Assembly: GCA_046331545.1 (NCBI GenBank)
Contig: JAXLQR010000002.1
Coordinates: 806,001 to 870,000 of the forward strand
DNA: 64,000 nucleotides
Source of the DNA: JADJVL01 sp046331545
Lineage (GTDB): Bacteria; Acidobacteriota; Holophagae; Holophagales; Holophagaceae
Direction: 5' to 3'
The position numbers were made by a program, and so were the translations under genes. Each line of letters opens with the position of its first letter. The stretch's first letter is position 1. Below, piece by piece: positions 26,977-37,115 of this stretch. The notes beneath the pieces are model-generated. The model was not told the origin of the DNA, did not search any database, and saw only the letters and a program-made list of their open reading frames with translations.

Positions 26977-29900
26977 CTAGAGGGCCGCCCAGGCCTGCAG
27001 CACGTCCTGGGCCTGCCGGATGTGGGCGTCAGTGCCTCCGGGCCCGAGGGCGAGCGTCACCGTGCCGTCGGGACTCAGGGCCCCGCCCTTCCGGGCCTGC
27101 ACCCAGGCCAGGAGCTTCGCGGGGTCAAGACCCGTCTGGGGGCTGACCCGGAGCTTCAGCCTGCCGCCCTGGGCGGCCACCTCGCTGATGGCCAGGCGCT
27201 GGGCCAGGACGCGCACCTTCAGCACCTCGAAGAAGCGTGCGCTGGCCTCGTCATCGGCGGGGATCTGGCCGAAGCGGTCCTCCAGGTCCAGACGGTACAG
27301 GTCCAGGTCCCGCAGGTCCCGCAGGCGGGAGACGCGCTTGTACGCCACCAGCCGCTCGGCGGCGGCGTCGATCCAGCGCCGGCCGATCTGGGCCTCGCTG
27401 CCGGCGGCCAGGCCGTCCAGCTTCACGTCGAAGGTGCCGCTGGGCTGGCCCTGGAGCTCGGCGATGGTCTCCTCCAGCAGCTTCAGGTAGAGCTCGAAGC
27501 CGATCTCGTGGATCTGGCCGCTCTGCTCCCCGCCGAGGAGGTTGCCCGCGCCGCGCAGCTCCAGGTCCATGGCGGCCACCTTGAAGCCGCTGCCCAGCTC
27601 GGAGAAGTCCTCCAGGGCCTGCAGCCGCTTCCGCGCGTCCTCCGTCAGCTCCCGCTTCCCGGGGATCAGGAGGTAGGCGTAGGCGGGCACGTCGCTGCGG
27701 CCCACGCGGCCCCGGAGCTGGTAGAGCTGGCTCAGGCCGAACATGTCCGCCCGGTGGACGATGAGGGTGTTGGCATTGGGCACGTCCAGGCCGTTCTCCA
27801 CGATGGTGGTGGCCACCAGCACGTCGATGCGGCCTTCCATGAAGGCGAGCATCACCTGCTCCAGGCCCTCGTCGCTGAGCTGGGCGTGGCCCACCCCCAC
27901 CCGCGCGTCGGGCACCAGCTCCCGGATCCGGTCCGCGATGCTCTGGATGCTCTCCACCCGGTTGTGCACCACGTAGACCTGGCCGCCCCGGCGCAGCTCG
28001 AACTGGATGGCCGACGCGATGAGCTCGTCGCTCCAGGGGGCCACCACGGTCTCGATGGCTAGGCGGTTGCGCGGCGGCGTCTCGATGAGCGAGATCTCCC
28101 GCAGGCCCGTGAGGCTCATGTGCAGGGTGCGCGGGATGGGCGTGGCGCTCATGGCCAGCACGTCCACGTTGGCCCGCAGCTTCTTCAGCTTCTCCTTGTG
28201 GGCCACGCCGAAGCGCTGCTCCTCATCAATGATGACCAGCCCGAGATCCGCGAAGCCCAGCCTGGAGGCGAGGAGCTGGTGGGTGCCGATGAGGATCTCC
28301 AGCTTGCCGTCCGCCGCCTCCTGGGCGATGCGCTTGGCGTCTCCCTTGTCCACGAAGCGGTTGAGCATCTCGACGCGGATGGGGAAGCCCGCGAAGCGCT
28401 GGCGGAAGGTGCGGTAGTGCTGGAAGCAGAGCACCGTGGTGGGGCAGAGCACGGCCACCTGCCGGCCCTCGAGGGCCACCTTGGCCGCGGCGCGCATGGC
28501 CACCTCGGTCTTGCCGAAGCCCACGTCCCCGCAGAGCAGCCGGTCCATGGGCCGCTCGCCTTCCAGATCCGCCTTGATGGCCTCGGTGGCCTCCACCTGG
28601 TCCTTCGTGGGCTCGAAGGGGCAGGTCGCCTCGAACTCCGCCATCTCGGGCCCGTCCGGGGGGAAGGCGTGGCCCTTCTCCAGCTTGCGCCTGGCGTAGA
28701 GCTTCAGCAGCTCCTCGGCCATGTCGCGGATGGCCTTCTTCGCCCGGCGCTTGACCTTGGTCCAGGACGCGCCCCCCAGCTTGTCCAGGGGCGGGACGTG
28801 GCCGTCGGCGGAGACGTAGCGCTGGAGCAGGTCGGCGCGGGCGAGGCTGACCTGCAGCTCGCCCCCGTCGGCGTAGCGCAGGCGGACCACCTCGTGCAGC
28901 TCGCCGCCGGCGCTGATCTCCTGGAACCCCAGGAACTCGCCGATGCCGTGGTCGAGGTGCACCACGCGGTCCCCGGGCTTGAGGTCCCGCAGGTCGCTGA
29001 GGAAGGCCGCGGCCGAGCTGCGCCGGGAAGGGGCCTTCAGTTCCTTGCGGCCGTAGACCTCCCGCTCGGTGAGCACCAGGGCCCGCGCGTCGGGCAGCAG
29101 CGTCCCCGCGCCCAGGCCCAGGTGCAGGGCCCGCGCCCCGGCCTCGCTGCCGTGGGCGGGATGGAGCTCCAGGTCGGCGATGAGTTCCAGGAAGCGGTCC
29201 CGCATGCCGGGCGTCGAGCCCGCGAGGAAGACGCGGTGGCCGTCCGCGATCAGCCCCCTCAGCTCCTGGCCCAGCTCCGCGAGGCGGCCCTGGAACTCCC
29301 GGGCCGGCTGGGCGGTGTAGGGCACGGTGGCCTCGGCCTGCCACTCGGTGAGGGCCATCGTCTCCCGGCTCGGATCGGACGGCAGGAAGCGGTCCTCGAA
29401 GTCGGGGCAGACCACGCCGCCCCGGCGCAGCACCGCGACGCCCTCGGCGATGCGCGCGCGCTCGGATTCCCGCAGGGCCTCGAGCCAGGCGCCGTCGAGC
29501 TTCACCCGCAGGCAGGGCGGCACCCAGTGGGCGAGCTGGCCCTTGGGATGGGCGAGCAGCGGATAGAACAGCTCCTCGCCGGGGAAGTGGCCGTGGGAGG
29601 CCAGGCGCGCGCGGCGGAAGGCCTGGTCGTCCTCGGCCTCCGGCGTCTTCCCGGCCCGGGCGGCCACCGCCTCCAGCAGGCCCGAGCGCTCGCCCTCGAA
29701 ACGCGGGTAGAGGGTGAGGGCCTCCACCTCGTCCCCGGTGCGGCGCTGGGTCTCGGGATCGAAGGCGGTCAGCCGCTCCAGCTCGTCGCCGTAGCACTCC
29801 AGGCGCAGGGGCAGGTCCAGGTGGTCGGGCCAGAGGTCCACCACCAGGCCCCGGGCGCTGAATTCGCCGGGGCTGGACGCCAGCTCCGTGCGCCGGTAGC

Positions 29901-30384
29901 CGAGGGCCACCAGGGTCTCCAGGAGCAGCTCGCGCGGGACCTCGGCCCCTCTCCGCAGGTCGAGCTTCCGCTTCTGGAACCAGCTCGGATGGGGCAGGAC
30001 CTCGAAGGCGGCCAGGGGTCCGGTGACGAGGACCTGCACGCGACGCTCCAGCAGGCCCACCAGGGCCGCCAGGCGGTCCCGCAGCACCAGCCCCGGCGGG
30101 CTGGACTCGCCGCCGGCGTAGGGGGCGAAGCCGGGGAAATAGGCCACGCCCGCCTGGGGCAGCAGGGCCGCGAGGTCCGCCGCCAGGGCCTGGGCCTCGG
30201 CCTCCGAGGGCGCGTCCACCCAGAGGCCCTCGAGGCGCCCCGCCAGCGTCGCCCGGCGCGCCAGCAACAGGGCCAGGGCCGCGGGCGCGGCCCAGCGCAG
30301 CTTCGCCCCGGCCTGGAGCGGCGCGGCGGCCCCGTCGAGAAGGCGGAGGAGGTCCTGGAGGGGGCCCTGGTCCCGGGAATCCAT
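26977..30384 (-). CDS. mfd: Transcription-repair coupling factor
   Basis: 1135 residues, normal length. Mfd removes RNA polymerase stalled at DNA damage and recruits UvrA. The UvrB-like N-terminal module (to about 400) precedes the RNA polymerase interaction domain (KPGDRVVHLDHGIGEFLGF, near 470). Next come the two RecG-like translocase lobes with Walker A GDVGFGKTE, DEEQ box (VIIDEEQRFGV) and motif VI (QLRGRVGR), and finally the C-terminal TRCF domain. All motor motifs are intact. The gene stands alone between copA and the aldo/keto reductase, all on the minus strand. Confidence 0.97.
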   Translation of the reverse strand: MDSRDQGPLQDLLRLLDGAAAPLQAGAKLRWAAPAALALLLARRATLAGRLEGLWVDAPSEAEAQALAADLAALLPQAGVAYFPGFAPYAGGESSPPGLVLRDRLAALVGLLERRVQVLVTGPLAAFEVLPHPSWFQKRKLDLRRGAEVPRELLLETLVALGYRRTELASSPGEFSARGLVVDLWPDHLDLPLRLECYGDELERLTAFDPETQRRTGDEVEALTLYPRFEGERSGLLEAVAARAGKTPEAEDDQAFRRARLASHGHFPGEELFYPLLAHPKGQLAHWVPPCLRVKLDGAWLEALRESERARIAEGVAVLRRGGVVCPDFEDRFLPSDPSRETMALTEWQAEATVPYTAQPAREFQGRLAELGQELRGLIADGHRVFLAGSTPGMRDRFLELIADLELHPAHGSEAGARALHLGLGAGTLLPDARALVLTEREVYGRKELKAPSRRSSAAAFLSDLRDLKPGDRVVHLDHGIGEFLGFQEISAGGELHEVVRLRYADGGELQVSLARADLLQRYVSADGHVPPLDKLGGASWTKVKRRAKKAIRDMAEELLKLYARRKLEKGHAFPPDGPEMAEFEATCPFEPTKDQVEATEAIKADLEGERPMDRLLCGDVGFGKTEVAMRAAAKVALEGRQVAVLCPTTVLCFQHYRTFRQRFAGFPIRVEMLNRFVDKGDAKRIAQEAADGKLEILIGTHQLLASRLGFADLGLVIIDEEQRFGVAHKEKLKKLRANVDVLAMSATPIPRTLHMSLTGLREISLIETPPRNRLAIETVVAPWSDELIASAIQFELRRGGQVYVVHNRVESIQSIADRIRELVPDARVGVGHAQLSDEGLEQVMLAFMEGRIDVLVATTIVENGLDVPNANTLIVHRADMFGLSQLYQLRGRVGRSDVPAYAYLLIPGKRELTEDARKRLQALEDFSELGSGFKVAAMDLELRGAGNLLGGEQSGQIHEIGFELYLKLLEETIAELQGQPSGTFDVKLDGLAAGSEAQIGRRWIDAAAERLVAYKRVSRLRDLRDLDLYRLDLEDRFGQIPADDEASARFFEVLKVRVLAQRLAISEVAAQGGRLKLRVSPQTGLDPAKLLAWVQARKGGALSPDGTVTLALGPGGTDAHIRQAQDVLQAWAAL

Positions 30385-30407
30385 AGCCCTCCAGTGTGCC
30401 GGAGGGG

Positions 30408-30425
30408 GCGGCTCCCGTCAGCCGC
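30408..30425 (-). terminator. Short hairpin after copA
   Basis: GCGGCT (30408-30413) pairs with AGCCGC (30420-30425) around a 6-base loop, in the 59-base gap after the copA stop and before mfd. It is weak and lacks a T run. Confidence 0.3.
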
Positions 30426-30443
30426 GGGTTCCTGGACCCTGGC

Positions 30444-32570
30444 TCAGCGCCGCAGCCGCAGGGCGTTCAGCACCACGGTCAGGGAGCTCAGCCCCATGGC
30501 GGCGCCGGCGAGCATCGGCCCGCCGAAGCGGTCGAGGAATCCGAAGGCGGCGAGGGGCACCAGGATCGTGTTGTAGGCGAAGGCCCAGGCGAGGTTCTCG
30601 CGGATGATGGTCGTGGTGCGCTTGCTGAGGCGGCGGGCCATGAGGATGGGCTCGAAGCCGTCCCGCACCAGGTGCAGCCCGGCGGCGCTGCGGGCGGTCT
30701 CGGCGCCCTTCACCGCGATGCCGCAGTCGCTCTGGGAGAGCACCATGGCGTCATTGACGCCGTCGCCCACGAAGCCCACGGTCTTTCCCGCGGCCCGGAG
30801 GGCCTTGAGGGCCTCCGCCTTCCCCTCCGGCGAGCAGCTGTGCTTCCAGTGCTTCAGGGCCATGGCCTCCGCGGTGGCCTTCACCGGGCCCTCCCGGTCG
30901 CCGCTCCAGAGGTGGAGGGTGAGGTCGTCGGCCTCCAGGGCCCGCAGTACCAGCAGCACGTCCGCGCGCCGCTCGTCGGCGAGGTGGATGAGCCCCAGCA
31001 GCCGCTCCCCCTCGGCAAGGCCCACCACCGTGGTGCCCTCCCGCAGGGGTGGCGTCTCCATGCCCAGGAAGCCCACGCTCCCGAGGCGGTAGCTCTTGCC
31101 CCGGATCGTGCCGCTGACGCCTCCCACATGGGTCTGGAACTCCGACACGTCGGCGCGCGCGAGCTGGGGCGCGGCCTGCCGGATGCCCTTGGCGATGGGG
31201 TGGATGGAGTCCTGCTCCAGGGAGGTGGCGATGGCGAGGATCTCCTTCTCCCCGAGTTCCTGGAGGGGCTGGACCTGCTGCACCACCGGCTGGCCGCGGG
31301 TGATGGTGCCCGTCTTGTCGAAGGCCATGTCCGTGAGGCGGCCGAGGGCCTCGAAGGAGGCCAGGTCCTTCACCACCATGCCTCGGCGCGCGGCGGTGCC
31401 CAGGGCCACGGACATGGCGATGGGCGTGGCGAGGCCCAGGGCGCAGGGGCAGGCCACCACCAGGGCCGTCACCGCCGGGCGCCAGGCCAGGGTGACGTCG
31501 CCCTTGAAGAACCACCAGCCGGCGAAGGTGAGCAGCGCCACCCCCAGGATGGCGGGCACGAAGACCGCGCTCACCTTGTCGGCCACGTCCTGGAGGGGCG
31601 CCCGTGAGGCCTGGGCCTGGGCCACCACCGAGGCCATCCGCGAGAGGAAGGTGTGCTTGCCGGTGGCCTCCACCCGCACCGTGAGGGGCGTGCCGTGGAC
31701 GAGGGTGCCGGCGATGACCGTGTCCCCGGGCCCCTTGGGCACCGGCAGCGGCTCGCCGCTGAAGAGGGTGGTCTGGACCTCGGCGTAGCCGTCCACCACC
31801 GTGCCGTCCGCGGGGATGGCCATGCCGGGCTTCACCCGCACCAGGTCGCCCACGGCGAGGTCCCCCACCGGCACTTCCTTCTCGCCGCCGCCGATCTCCG
31901 CGGGCGGGAGCCAGGTGGCCGTGGGCGGGGCCAGGCGGAGGAGGCCCCGGAGGCTTTCCGCGGCCCGGGTGCGGGCCTTGGCCTCGAGGTAGCGGCCCAC
32001 CAGCAGGAAGGCCACGAGGCCCGCGGCGGTCTCGAAGGAGAGATGGCGCGGCGCCATGGGCTCCATGGCGTGGGCGGGGAAGAGCCACTCCGCCAGCCCG
32101 AAGAGCCAGGCGGTGAAGGCGCCCAGGGCCACGAGGGTGTCCATGGAGGTCTGGCGATGGGCCGCCTGGGTCAGGGCCCGCGCGAAGAAGGCGCGGCCGG
32201 CGTAGAACACCACCGCCGTGGAGAAGGCCCACTGCATGAAGGGCGGCAGGTGCCAGGGCAGGCGCGGCAGCATGTCCAGCATCAGCGGGGCCGAGAGGGC
32301 CACCGCCAGGACCATGCGCGTGCGCAGGCTGATGAGGGGATCCTCCACCGGGGCCTCGGCGGCCTCCTCCGTGACCAGGGTGTAGCCCGCGGCGCTGACG
32401 GCCCGGGCGAGGTCGGCCTCCGAGGGGCCGTCGAAGCCGACCCGGGCCTCCTCGGTGGCGAGGTTCACCGACACCTCCTGGACCCCGGCCACGCCCTTCA
32501 GGGCCTTCTCCACGTGGTTCACGCAGCTCGCGCAGGTCATGCCGCGCACGGGATAGGTGACGGTCTTCAT
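30444..32570 (-). CDS. copA: Copper-translocating P1B-type ATPase
   Basis: 708 residues. One N-terminal heavy-metal domain with GMTCASC (C13, C16). The membrane core carries the CPCALG metal site, then the phosphorylation motif DKTGTITRG, the HP motif (DSIHPIA) and the hinge GDGVNDAM. The CPC site and CxxC metal domain indicate Cu(I) export to the periplasm or outside. AAGG lies close before the ATG. It begins 79 bases after the TolC-like gene on the same strand and may be read from the efflux operon or from its own promoter. A GC-rich palindrome in that gap (CGGGGCCCCG) may attenuate read-through. Confidence 0.94.
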   Translation of the reverse strand: MKTVTYPVRGMTCASCVNHVEKALKGVAGVQEVSVNLATEEARVGFDGPSEADLARAVSAAGYTLVTEEAAEAPVEDPLISLRTRMVLAVALSAPLMLDMLPRLPWHLPPFMQWAFSTAVVFYAGRAFFARALTQAAHRQTSMDTLVALGAFTAWLFGLAEWLFPAHAMEPMAPRHLSFETAAGLVAFLLVGRYLEAKARTRAAESLRGLLRLAPPTATWLPPAEIGGGEKEVPVGDLAVGDLVRVKPGMAIPADGTVVDGYAEVQTTLFSGEPLPVPKGPGDTVIAGTLVHGTPLTVRVEATGKHTFLSRMASVVAQAQASRAPLQDVADKVSAVFVPAILGVALLTFAGWWFFKGDVTLAWRPAVTALVVACPCALGLATPIAMSVALGTAARRGMVVKDLASFEALGRLTDMAFDKTGTITRGQPVVQQVQPLQELGEKEILAIATSLEQDSIHPIAKGIRQAAPQLARADVSEFQTHVGGVSGTIRGKSYRLGSVGFLGMETPPLREGTTVVGLAEGERLLGLIHLADERRADVLLVLRALEADDLTLHLWSGDREGPVKATAEAMALKHWKHSCSPEGKAEALKALRAAGKTVGFVGDGVNDAMVLSQSDCGIAVKGAETARSAAGLHLVRDGFEPILMARRLSKRTTTIIRENLAWAFAYNTILVPLAAFGFLDRFGGPMLAGAAMGLSSLTVVLNALRLRR

Positions 32571-32649
32571 GGACGGCCTTTCCGCTGGGTTGCCCGTAGC
32601 TTACTCCCGATGGCCCGCGGGAGCCCGGGGCCCCGAGCGGCGGGCCGCC

Positions 32650-33945
32650 TCAGTCCCCCAGGGCGAAGCCGAGCTGGGCCCGGGCCAGGGCCGCGTCCAT
32701 CCGCGCGCGGGTCAGGCTGAACCGCGCGGCGGTCAGGGCCAGTTCCGCGTCCTCGGCCTCCACCGACGTGATCACGCCCTCCCGGTAGGCGAGGCGGGCG
32801 ATGCGGACCTGCTCCTCGGCCACGCCGAGGGCCCGGCGCTGGACCTCCGAGCGCTCGTCGGCCTCCCGCGCGCTGCTCAGGGCGCTGCGCACCTCCAGGG
32901 CCACGCCCTCCTCCGCCGCCCTCAGCCGGTGCCGGGCCTCGAGGCCCGAGGCGTGGAGCTCCGCGGCCCGGGCCCGGGCACGCAGGGGCGAGAAGCCCTC
33001 CCAGGTGAGGGCGAGCCCCGCCTGGTAGAGGCGGCTCTCGCCGTTCCACATGCGGCCGGCCGCGTCGTTCTGCTGGGTGACGGAGGCCCGGAAGGCCAGG
33101 GCCGGCTTCCCCGAGGCCGCGGCGGCGTCCCCGCCCAGGCGGAAGGCCTCCGCGGCCTGCCCCAGGGCCGCGAGGTCCGGGCGCTGCTTCAGGGCCCGGG
33201 CGACGGCGGCCTCCTCCTCGGGGAGGGCGCCATCGGACTCCGGGGGCGGCGCCAGGGGCGCGCTTCGGAATCGCGGGTCCAGGGTCAGGGTGACCAGGGC
33301 CTCCCGGGCCAGACGGGCCTGGTTCCGGGCCTCCAGCAGGTCCGACTCCGCCTTCGCGACCGCCAGTTCCGCCTTGAGCTGGTCCAGGCGGGGCGCGGCG
33401 CCCGCCTCCACGCGGGACTTCGCCACCTTGAGGAAGGCCCGCTGCTGCTCCAGGGCCTGGGCCGCCACCCCGGACCAGGCCTGGGCCTGGGCCGCGCGCA
33501 GGAAGGCGGAGGCGGCATCGAAGACCGTCTTCTGGCGGGCGCGGTCCAGGCTCCGCTTCCCGGCTTCCGCCTCCCGGCCCGCCGCGTCGGCCTTCCTGGC
33601 CAGCGCCCCCCAGGTCCAGAGGGGCTGGGTGAAGGAGGCCGTGAAGGCGTGCTCCTGGAGCTGCTCCACCTCGAAGCTCGAGGCCGGGACGAGGGGCGGG
33701 ATGCCGGGGAACGCGACCTCCAGGTTCTTCTGTCGCGGCGTCCACAGGTAGCTGGTGTCCAGCTTCCCCAGGCGGTCCAGGGAGGCCTGGTCGGCGCGCC
33801 TCGCCGCGGCCTCGGCGGAGGCTTCCGCGGCCTTGAGGGCCGGCTGCTCCTTCAGGGCCGCGGCGATGGCGTCCTGCAGGGTGAGCGGGCCCTCCTGGGC
33901 GGCGAGGACGGCGGGGAGCAGCGGAAGGATGCGCAGGGGGTTCAT
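32650..33945 (-). CDS. TolC-family outer-membrane efflux protein
   Basis: 431 residues with a signal peptide (MNPLRILPLLPAVLAAQ). Two repeats of the outer-membrane efflux protein fold with long amphipathic helices rich in Ala, Glu and Arg (LQDAIAAALKEQPALKAAEA, and the second half from about residue 225). It forms the trimeric outer-membrane duct for the RND pump encoded just upstream. The ATG (33943-33945) overlaps the pump's stop codon (33945-33947). Length is normal. Confidence 0.92.
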   Translation of the reverse strand: MNPLRILPLLPAVLAAQEGPLTLQDAIAAALKEQPALKAAEASAEAAARRADQASLDRLGKLDTSYLWTPRQKNLEVAFPGIPPLVPASSFEVEQLQEHAFTASFTQPLWTWGALARKADAAGREAEAGKRSLDRARQKTVFDAASAFLRAAQAQAWSGVAAQALEQQRAFLKVAKSRVEAGAAPRLDQLKAELAVAKAESDLLEARNQARLAREALVTLTLDPRFRSAPLAPPPESDGALPEEEAAVARALKQRPDLAALGQAAEAFRLGGDAAAASGKPALAFRASVTQQNDAAGRMWNGESRLYQAGLALTWEGFSPLRARARAAELHASGLEARHRLRAAEEGVALEVRSALSSAREADERSEVQRRALGVAEEQVRIARLAYREGVITSVEAEDAELALTAARFSLTRARMDAALARAQLGFALGD

Positions 33946-36900
33946 CACGCCTCCGGATCGCGGGCGTCCACCCCGCGCCGTTCCAGCCGGTAGGCCAGGA
34001 CGATGAGGGCGGGCAGCAGGATGAGGGAGAGGGGAATGGAGGCCAGCAGGCCGAAGATGTTCACCCACCCGAAGCCGGCCCACAGCTTGCCGCTGGTCAG
34101 CGTCAGGGGGAGCAGGCCGAGGATGGCCGTGAGGGCGGTGAGCACCACCGGGCGCAGCCGGTCCTGGCCCGCGTGGAGGATGGCGTCGGCGAGGGTCATG
34201 CCCCGGCCCATGAGGGCCTGCATGCGTTCCACGAAGTAGATCTTGTGGTTCACGTAGACGCCGATCAGGGCGATGAGGCCGAGGAAGCTCATGAAGCCGA
34301 AGGGATTGCCCGTCACCGCCAGGCCGAACACCGCGCCGATGAGGGCGAAGGGCACCGCCAGCATCACCACCGTGGCCAGGGTGAGGGAGTCGAACATCAG
34401 CACCAGGAGGAGGAAGATCAGGAGGATCGCGCCGACGGCGGCGATGCCGAGGTTCCGGAAGCTCTTCTCCGTCTCCTCCTGCGCGCCCGCGAAGCTCCAG
34501 CGGTAGCCGGGCTCCCATGTCTTCGCGTCGAGCCAGGGGCGGACCTTGGCGACCACGTCCGCGGGGAGGGTCTGGGCGTCCACGTCGGCGGTGATCTCCA
34601 CGACCCGGCGGGTGTTGCGCCGCTTCAGTTCCGCGAAGCCGCGGTCCAGCTGGATCGCCCCCACCTGGCGCAGGGGGACGGTGTTGCCCAGGGCGTTGGG
34701 GATGGGCGTCTCCTCCACCGCGCCGACGGGATCCTCCGGGGAGGGCACGGGGTCCAGCACCACCTGCACCTGCTCGTTGCCCCGGCGGAACTCCGTGATC
34801 TTGTCCTCGCCGTAGAGCCAGCGCAGGGTGCCGCCGACCTGCCCGGGCGTCAGCCCCACGCGCATGGCCACGCCGCTGTCCACCTGCACCTTCGCGAGGG
34901 GGATGTTCTCGGTGAGGCTGTCCTTCACGTTGAGGGCTCCGGGATGGGCCTTGATCTGGGCCTTCACCTCCTCGGCGTAGGCCCGGAGCTTGGCGTAGTC
35001 GTCGCCGATCACGCGGATGACGATGGGGTGGGCCAAGGGCGGCCCGTACCAGAGCTCCTCCACCGCGAGGTTCACGCCGGTGAGCCCGGTGAGCCGGCCC
35101 CGGAGCCGCTGGGCCACCTCGGCGCTGCGGGAGCCCTCCCGGAGGCGGATGAAGATGTCGGCGTAGTCCTTGCTCTCGCGGTGGTAGATGCGGCTGCCGA
35201 AGATGGCCGGGTAGCCCGAGCCCACGGTGGCGCTGGTCACCTCCACGTCCGGATCCTGGCGCACCGCGGCCAGCACCTCCCGCGTCTTCTCGGCGGTCAG
35301 CTCCTCGTGGGCGCCCTTGGGCAGCTCCACGCTGACGAAGAGGGCGGGCTTCTCCGCCTTGGGGAAGAACTGGAAGCCGACGCGCGGCAGGAGCACCAGG
35401 GCGCCGACGAGGAGCGCCGCCGCGATCCCGAGGACCTGGAGCGGACGCGCAACCACCCAGCCGATGTGGCGGGCGTAGACCCCCTTCAGCCACCTCAGGG
35501 CCGGATTGGACTCCTCGTGCATGCCGCCGCTGTCCTGGGTGCGGTCGAAGGGGGCCTCGTCGTCCACGTCCTCGGTGGGCCGGGAGGGCCTCAGGAAGAA
35601 GGTGGAAGCCCAGGGCGTGAACAGCTGGGCCACCAGCAGGGAGAACACCAGGGCGAGGAGCACCGCCGTGGGGAGGCCCTTGATGAAGAGGCCCGTGCTC
35701 CCGCCCATGAAGAACAGGGGGACGAAGGCGGCCATGGCCACGGCGGTGGTGCCGTTGTTGGCCCAGAAGACCCGCGCGGTGCCGAACACGGCGGCCCGCA
35801 GCGGGCTGATGCCCTTGTCCCGCATGATCTGGATGCTCTCGGTGACCACCACCGCGTCGTCCACCAGGAGGCCCAGGGCCACGATCAGCCCGGCGATGGA
35901 GACCTGCTCCAGGGAGAAGCCCAGCGCGAAGAGCCCGAAGACCGCGCCGCCGGCCGCGAGGGGCAGCACCCCGCTCACCACCAACGCCGCGCGCCAGCCC
36001 ATCCCGAGGGTGATGATGAGCATCACCAGGGCGATGCCCTCGGCGAGGCTCTCGATGAAGTTCGAGATGGACTTGGCGATCCACTTGGGCTGGTCGTGGA
36101 CGATCTCCACGGTGGTGCCCTCGGGAAAGGTGTGCTGGACCTCCTTGATCTTCGCCCGCACCTCGTCGCCCACCTTCACGGCGTTCTCCCCCGAACGGAA
36201 GCGCAGGGCCATGCCCACCGCGGGCAGGCCGTTCACCACGAAGCGCTGCCGGGGGGTGAGGGCCTCGTCGCGCACGTCGGCCACGTCGCCGAGGGTGACG
36301 ACCTGGCCCGAGCCGCGGCCGTCGCTGCTGGCGCCCACCGGCACCGCCCGCACCGCGTCCGCCCCCGTGAACTCCTGGTTCACCTGCAGGAGGGTGAGCA
36401 GGGGCCCGACCTTCAGCTCGCCGCCCGGGATCCTCACGTTGGCCGCCCGGAGCCGGTCCACCACCTGGTCCGCGCCCAGGCGGTGCCGGGCGAGCCGCAC
36501 GGGGTCGAGGCGCACGCGGATGGCCTGCCGGCGCTCGCCGCGCAGGTCGATGCCCGCGACGCCGGGCACCGTGGCCAGGATGTCCTTGAGGCGCTTGGCG
36601 GCGTCCGTCAGCACCCCGTCGGAGCGGTTGCCCGCGATGGCCACGATCATCTGGGGCGTGAGGCCGGTGCTGTACTTCACCACCTCGGGGTCCTTGACCT
36701 CCGCGGGCAGGTCCTTCTTCTTCCCCGCCACCTTGCCCCGGATCTTCTCCGCGGCCACGTCCATGTTGGTGCCGTCCTCGAACTTCACGTGGAAGAAGGC
36801 GGCGTTGGGATAGGCCGTGGACTCCACCCATTCCACGGCCTCCATGCCGTAGAGCTCCTCCTCCACCGCCTTCACCACCTGGGACTCCACGTCCTCGGGG

Positions 36901-37106
36901 GAGGCGCCGGGATAGACGAGGGTGACGCCCACCTCGAAGGGATCCACCTTGGGGTCCTCCAGGCGGGGGATCCTGGCCCAGGCCATCCAGGCCAGCAGCA
37001 GGAGCCCGACGCAGCCCGCGAGGAGAAGGCGCCAGCGCTGGATGGCACGGTAGGAGAGGTCCTCGAAGCCGAGGCGGTCCTTCAGCAGGGCATGGAAGCG
37101 GCGCAT
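33945..37106 (-). CDS. RND efflux pump permease (AcrB-type)
   Basis: 1053 residues. It has twelve membrane helices in two repeats with large periplasmic loops after helices 1 and 7. N-terminal hallmark: VTLVYPGASPEDVESQV. The proton-relay acidic pair is in helix 4 (LGLLVDDAVVVTE). The second repeat starts near residue 545. It exports drugs or other toxic compounds using the proton gradient. Substrate range is not predictable; the nearby copA and the Cys-bearing TetR leave a metal or thiol-reactive substrate open, but the heavy-metal-specific helix-4 signature of CusA/CzcA was not recognised. Confidence 0.94.
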   Translation of the reverse strand: MRRFHALLKDRLGFEDLSYRAIQRWRLLLAGCVGLLLLAWMAWARIPRLEDPKVDPFEVGVTLVYPGASPEDVESQVVKAVEEELYGMEAVEWVESTAYPNAAFFHVKFEDGTNMDVAAEKIRGKVAGKKKDLPAEVKDPEVVKYSTGLTPQMIVAIAGNRSDGVLTDAAKRLKDILATVPGVAGIDLRGERRQAIRVRLDPVRLARHRLGADQVVDRLRAANVRIPGGELKVGPLLTLLQVNQEFTGADAVRAVPVGASSDGRGSGQVVTLGDVADVRDEALTPRQRFVVNGLPAVGMALRFRSGENAVKVGDEVRAKIKEVQHTFPEGTTVEIVHDQPKWIAKSISNFIESLAEGIALVMLIITLGMGWRAALVVSGVLPLAAGGAVFGLFALGFSLEQVSIAGLIVALGLLVDDAVVVTESIQIMRDKGISPLRAAVFGTARVFWANNGTTAVAMAAFVPLFFMGGSTGLFIKGLPTAVLLALVFSLLVAQLFTPWASTFFLRPSRPTEDVDDEAPFDRTQDSGGMHEESNPALRWLKGVYARHIGWVVARPLQVLGIAAALLVGALVLLPRVGFQFFPKAEKPALFVSVELPKGAHEELTAEKTREVLAAVRQDPDVEVTSATVGSGYPAIFGSRIYHRESKDYADIFIRLREGSRSAEVAQRLRGRLTGLTGVNLAVEELWYGPPLAHPIVIRVIGDDYAKLRAYAEEVKAQIKAHPGALNVKDSLTENIPLAKVQVDSGVAMRVGLTPGQVGGTLRWLYGEDKITEFRRGNEQVQVVLDPVPSPEDPVGAVEETPIPNALGNTVPLRQVGAIQLDRGFAELKRRNTRRVVEITADVDAQTLPADVVAKVRPWLDAKTWEPGYRWSFAGAQEETEKSFRNLGIAAVGAILLIFLLLVLMFDSLTLATVVMLAVPFALIGAVFGLAVTGNPFGFMSFLGLIALIGVYVNHKIYFVERMQALMGRGMTLADAILHAGQDRLRPVVLTALTAILGLLPLTLTSGKLWAGFGWVNIFGLLASIPLSLILLPALIVLAYRLERRGVDARDPEA

Positions 37107-37115
37107 GGGGGGGCC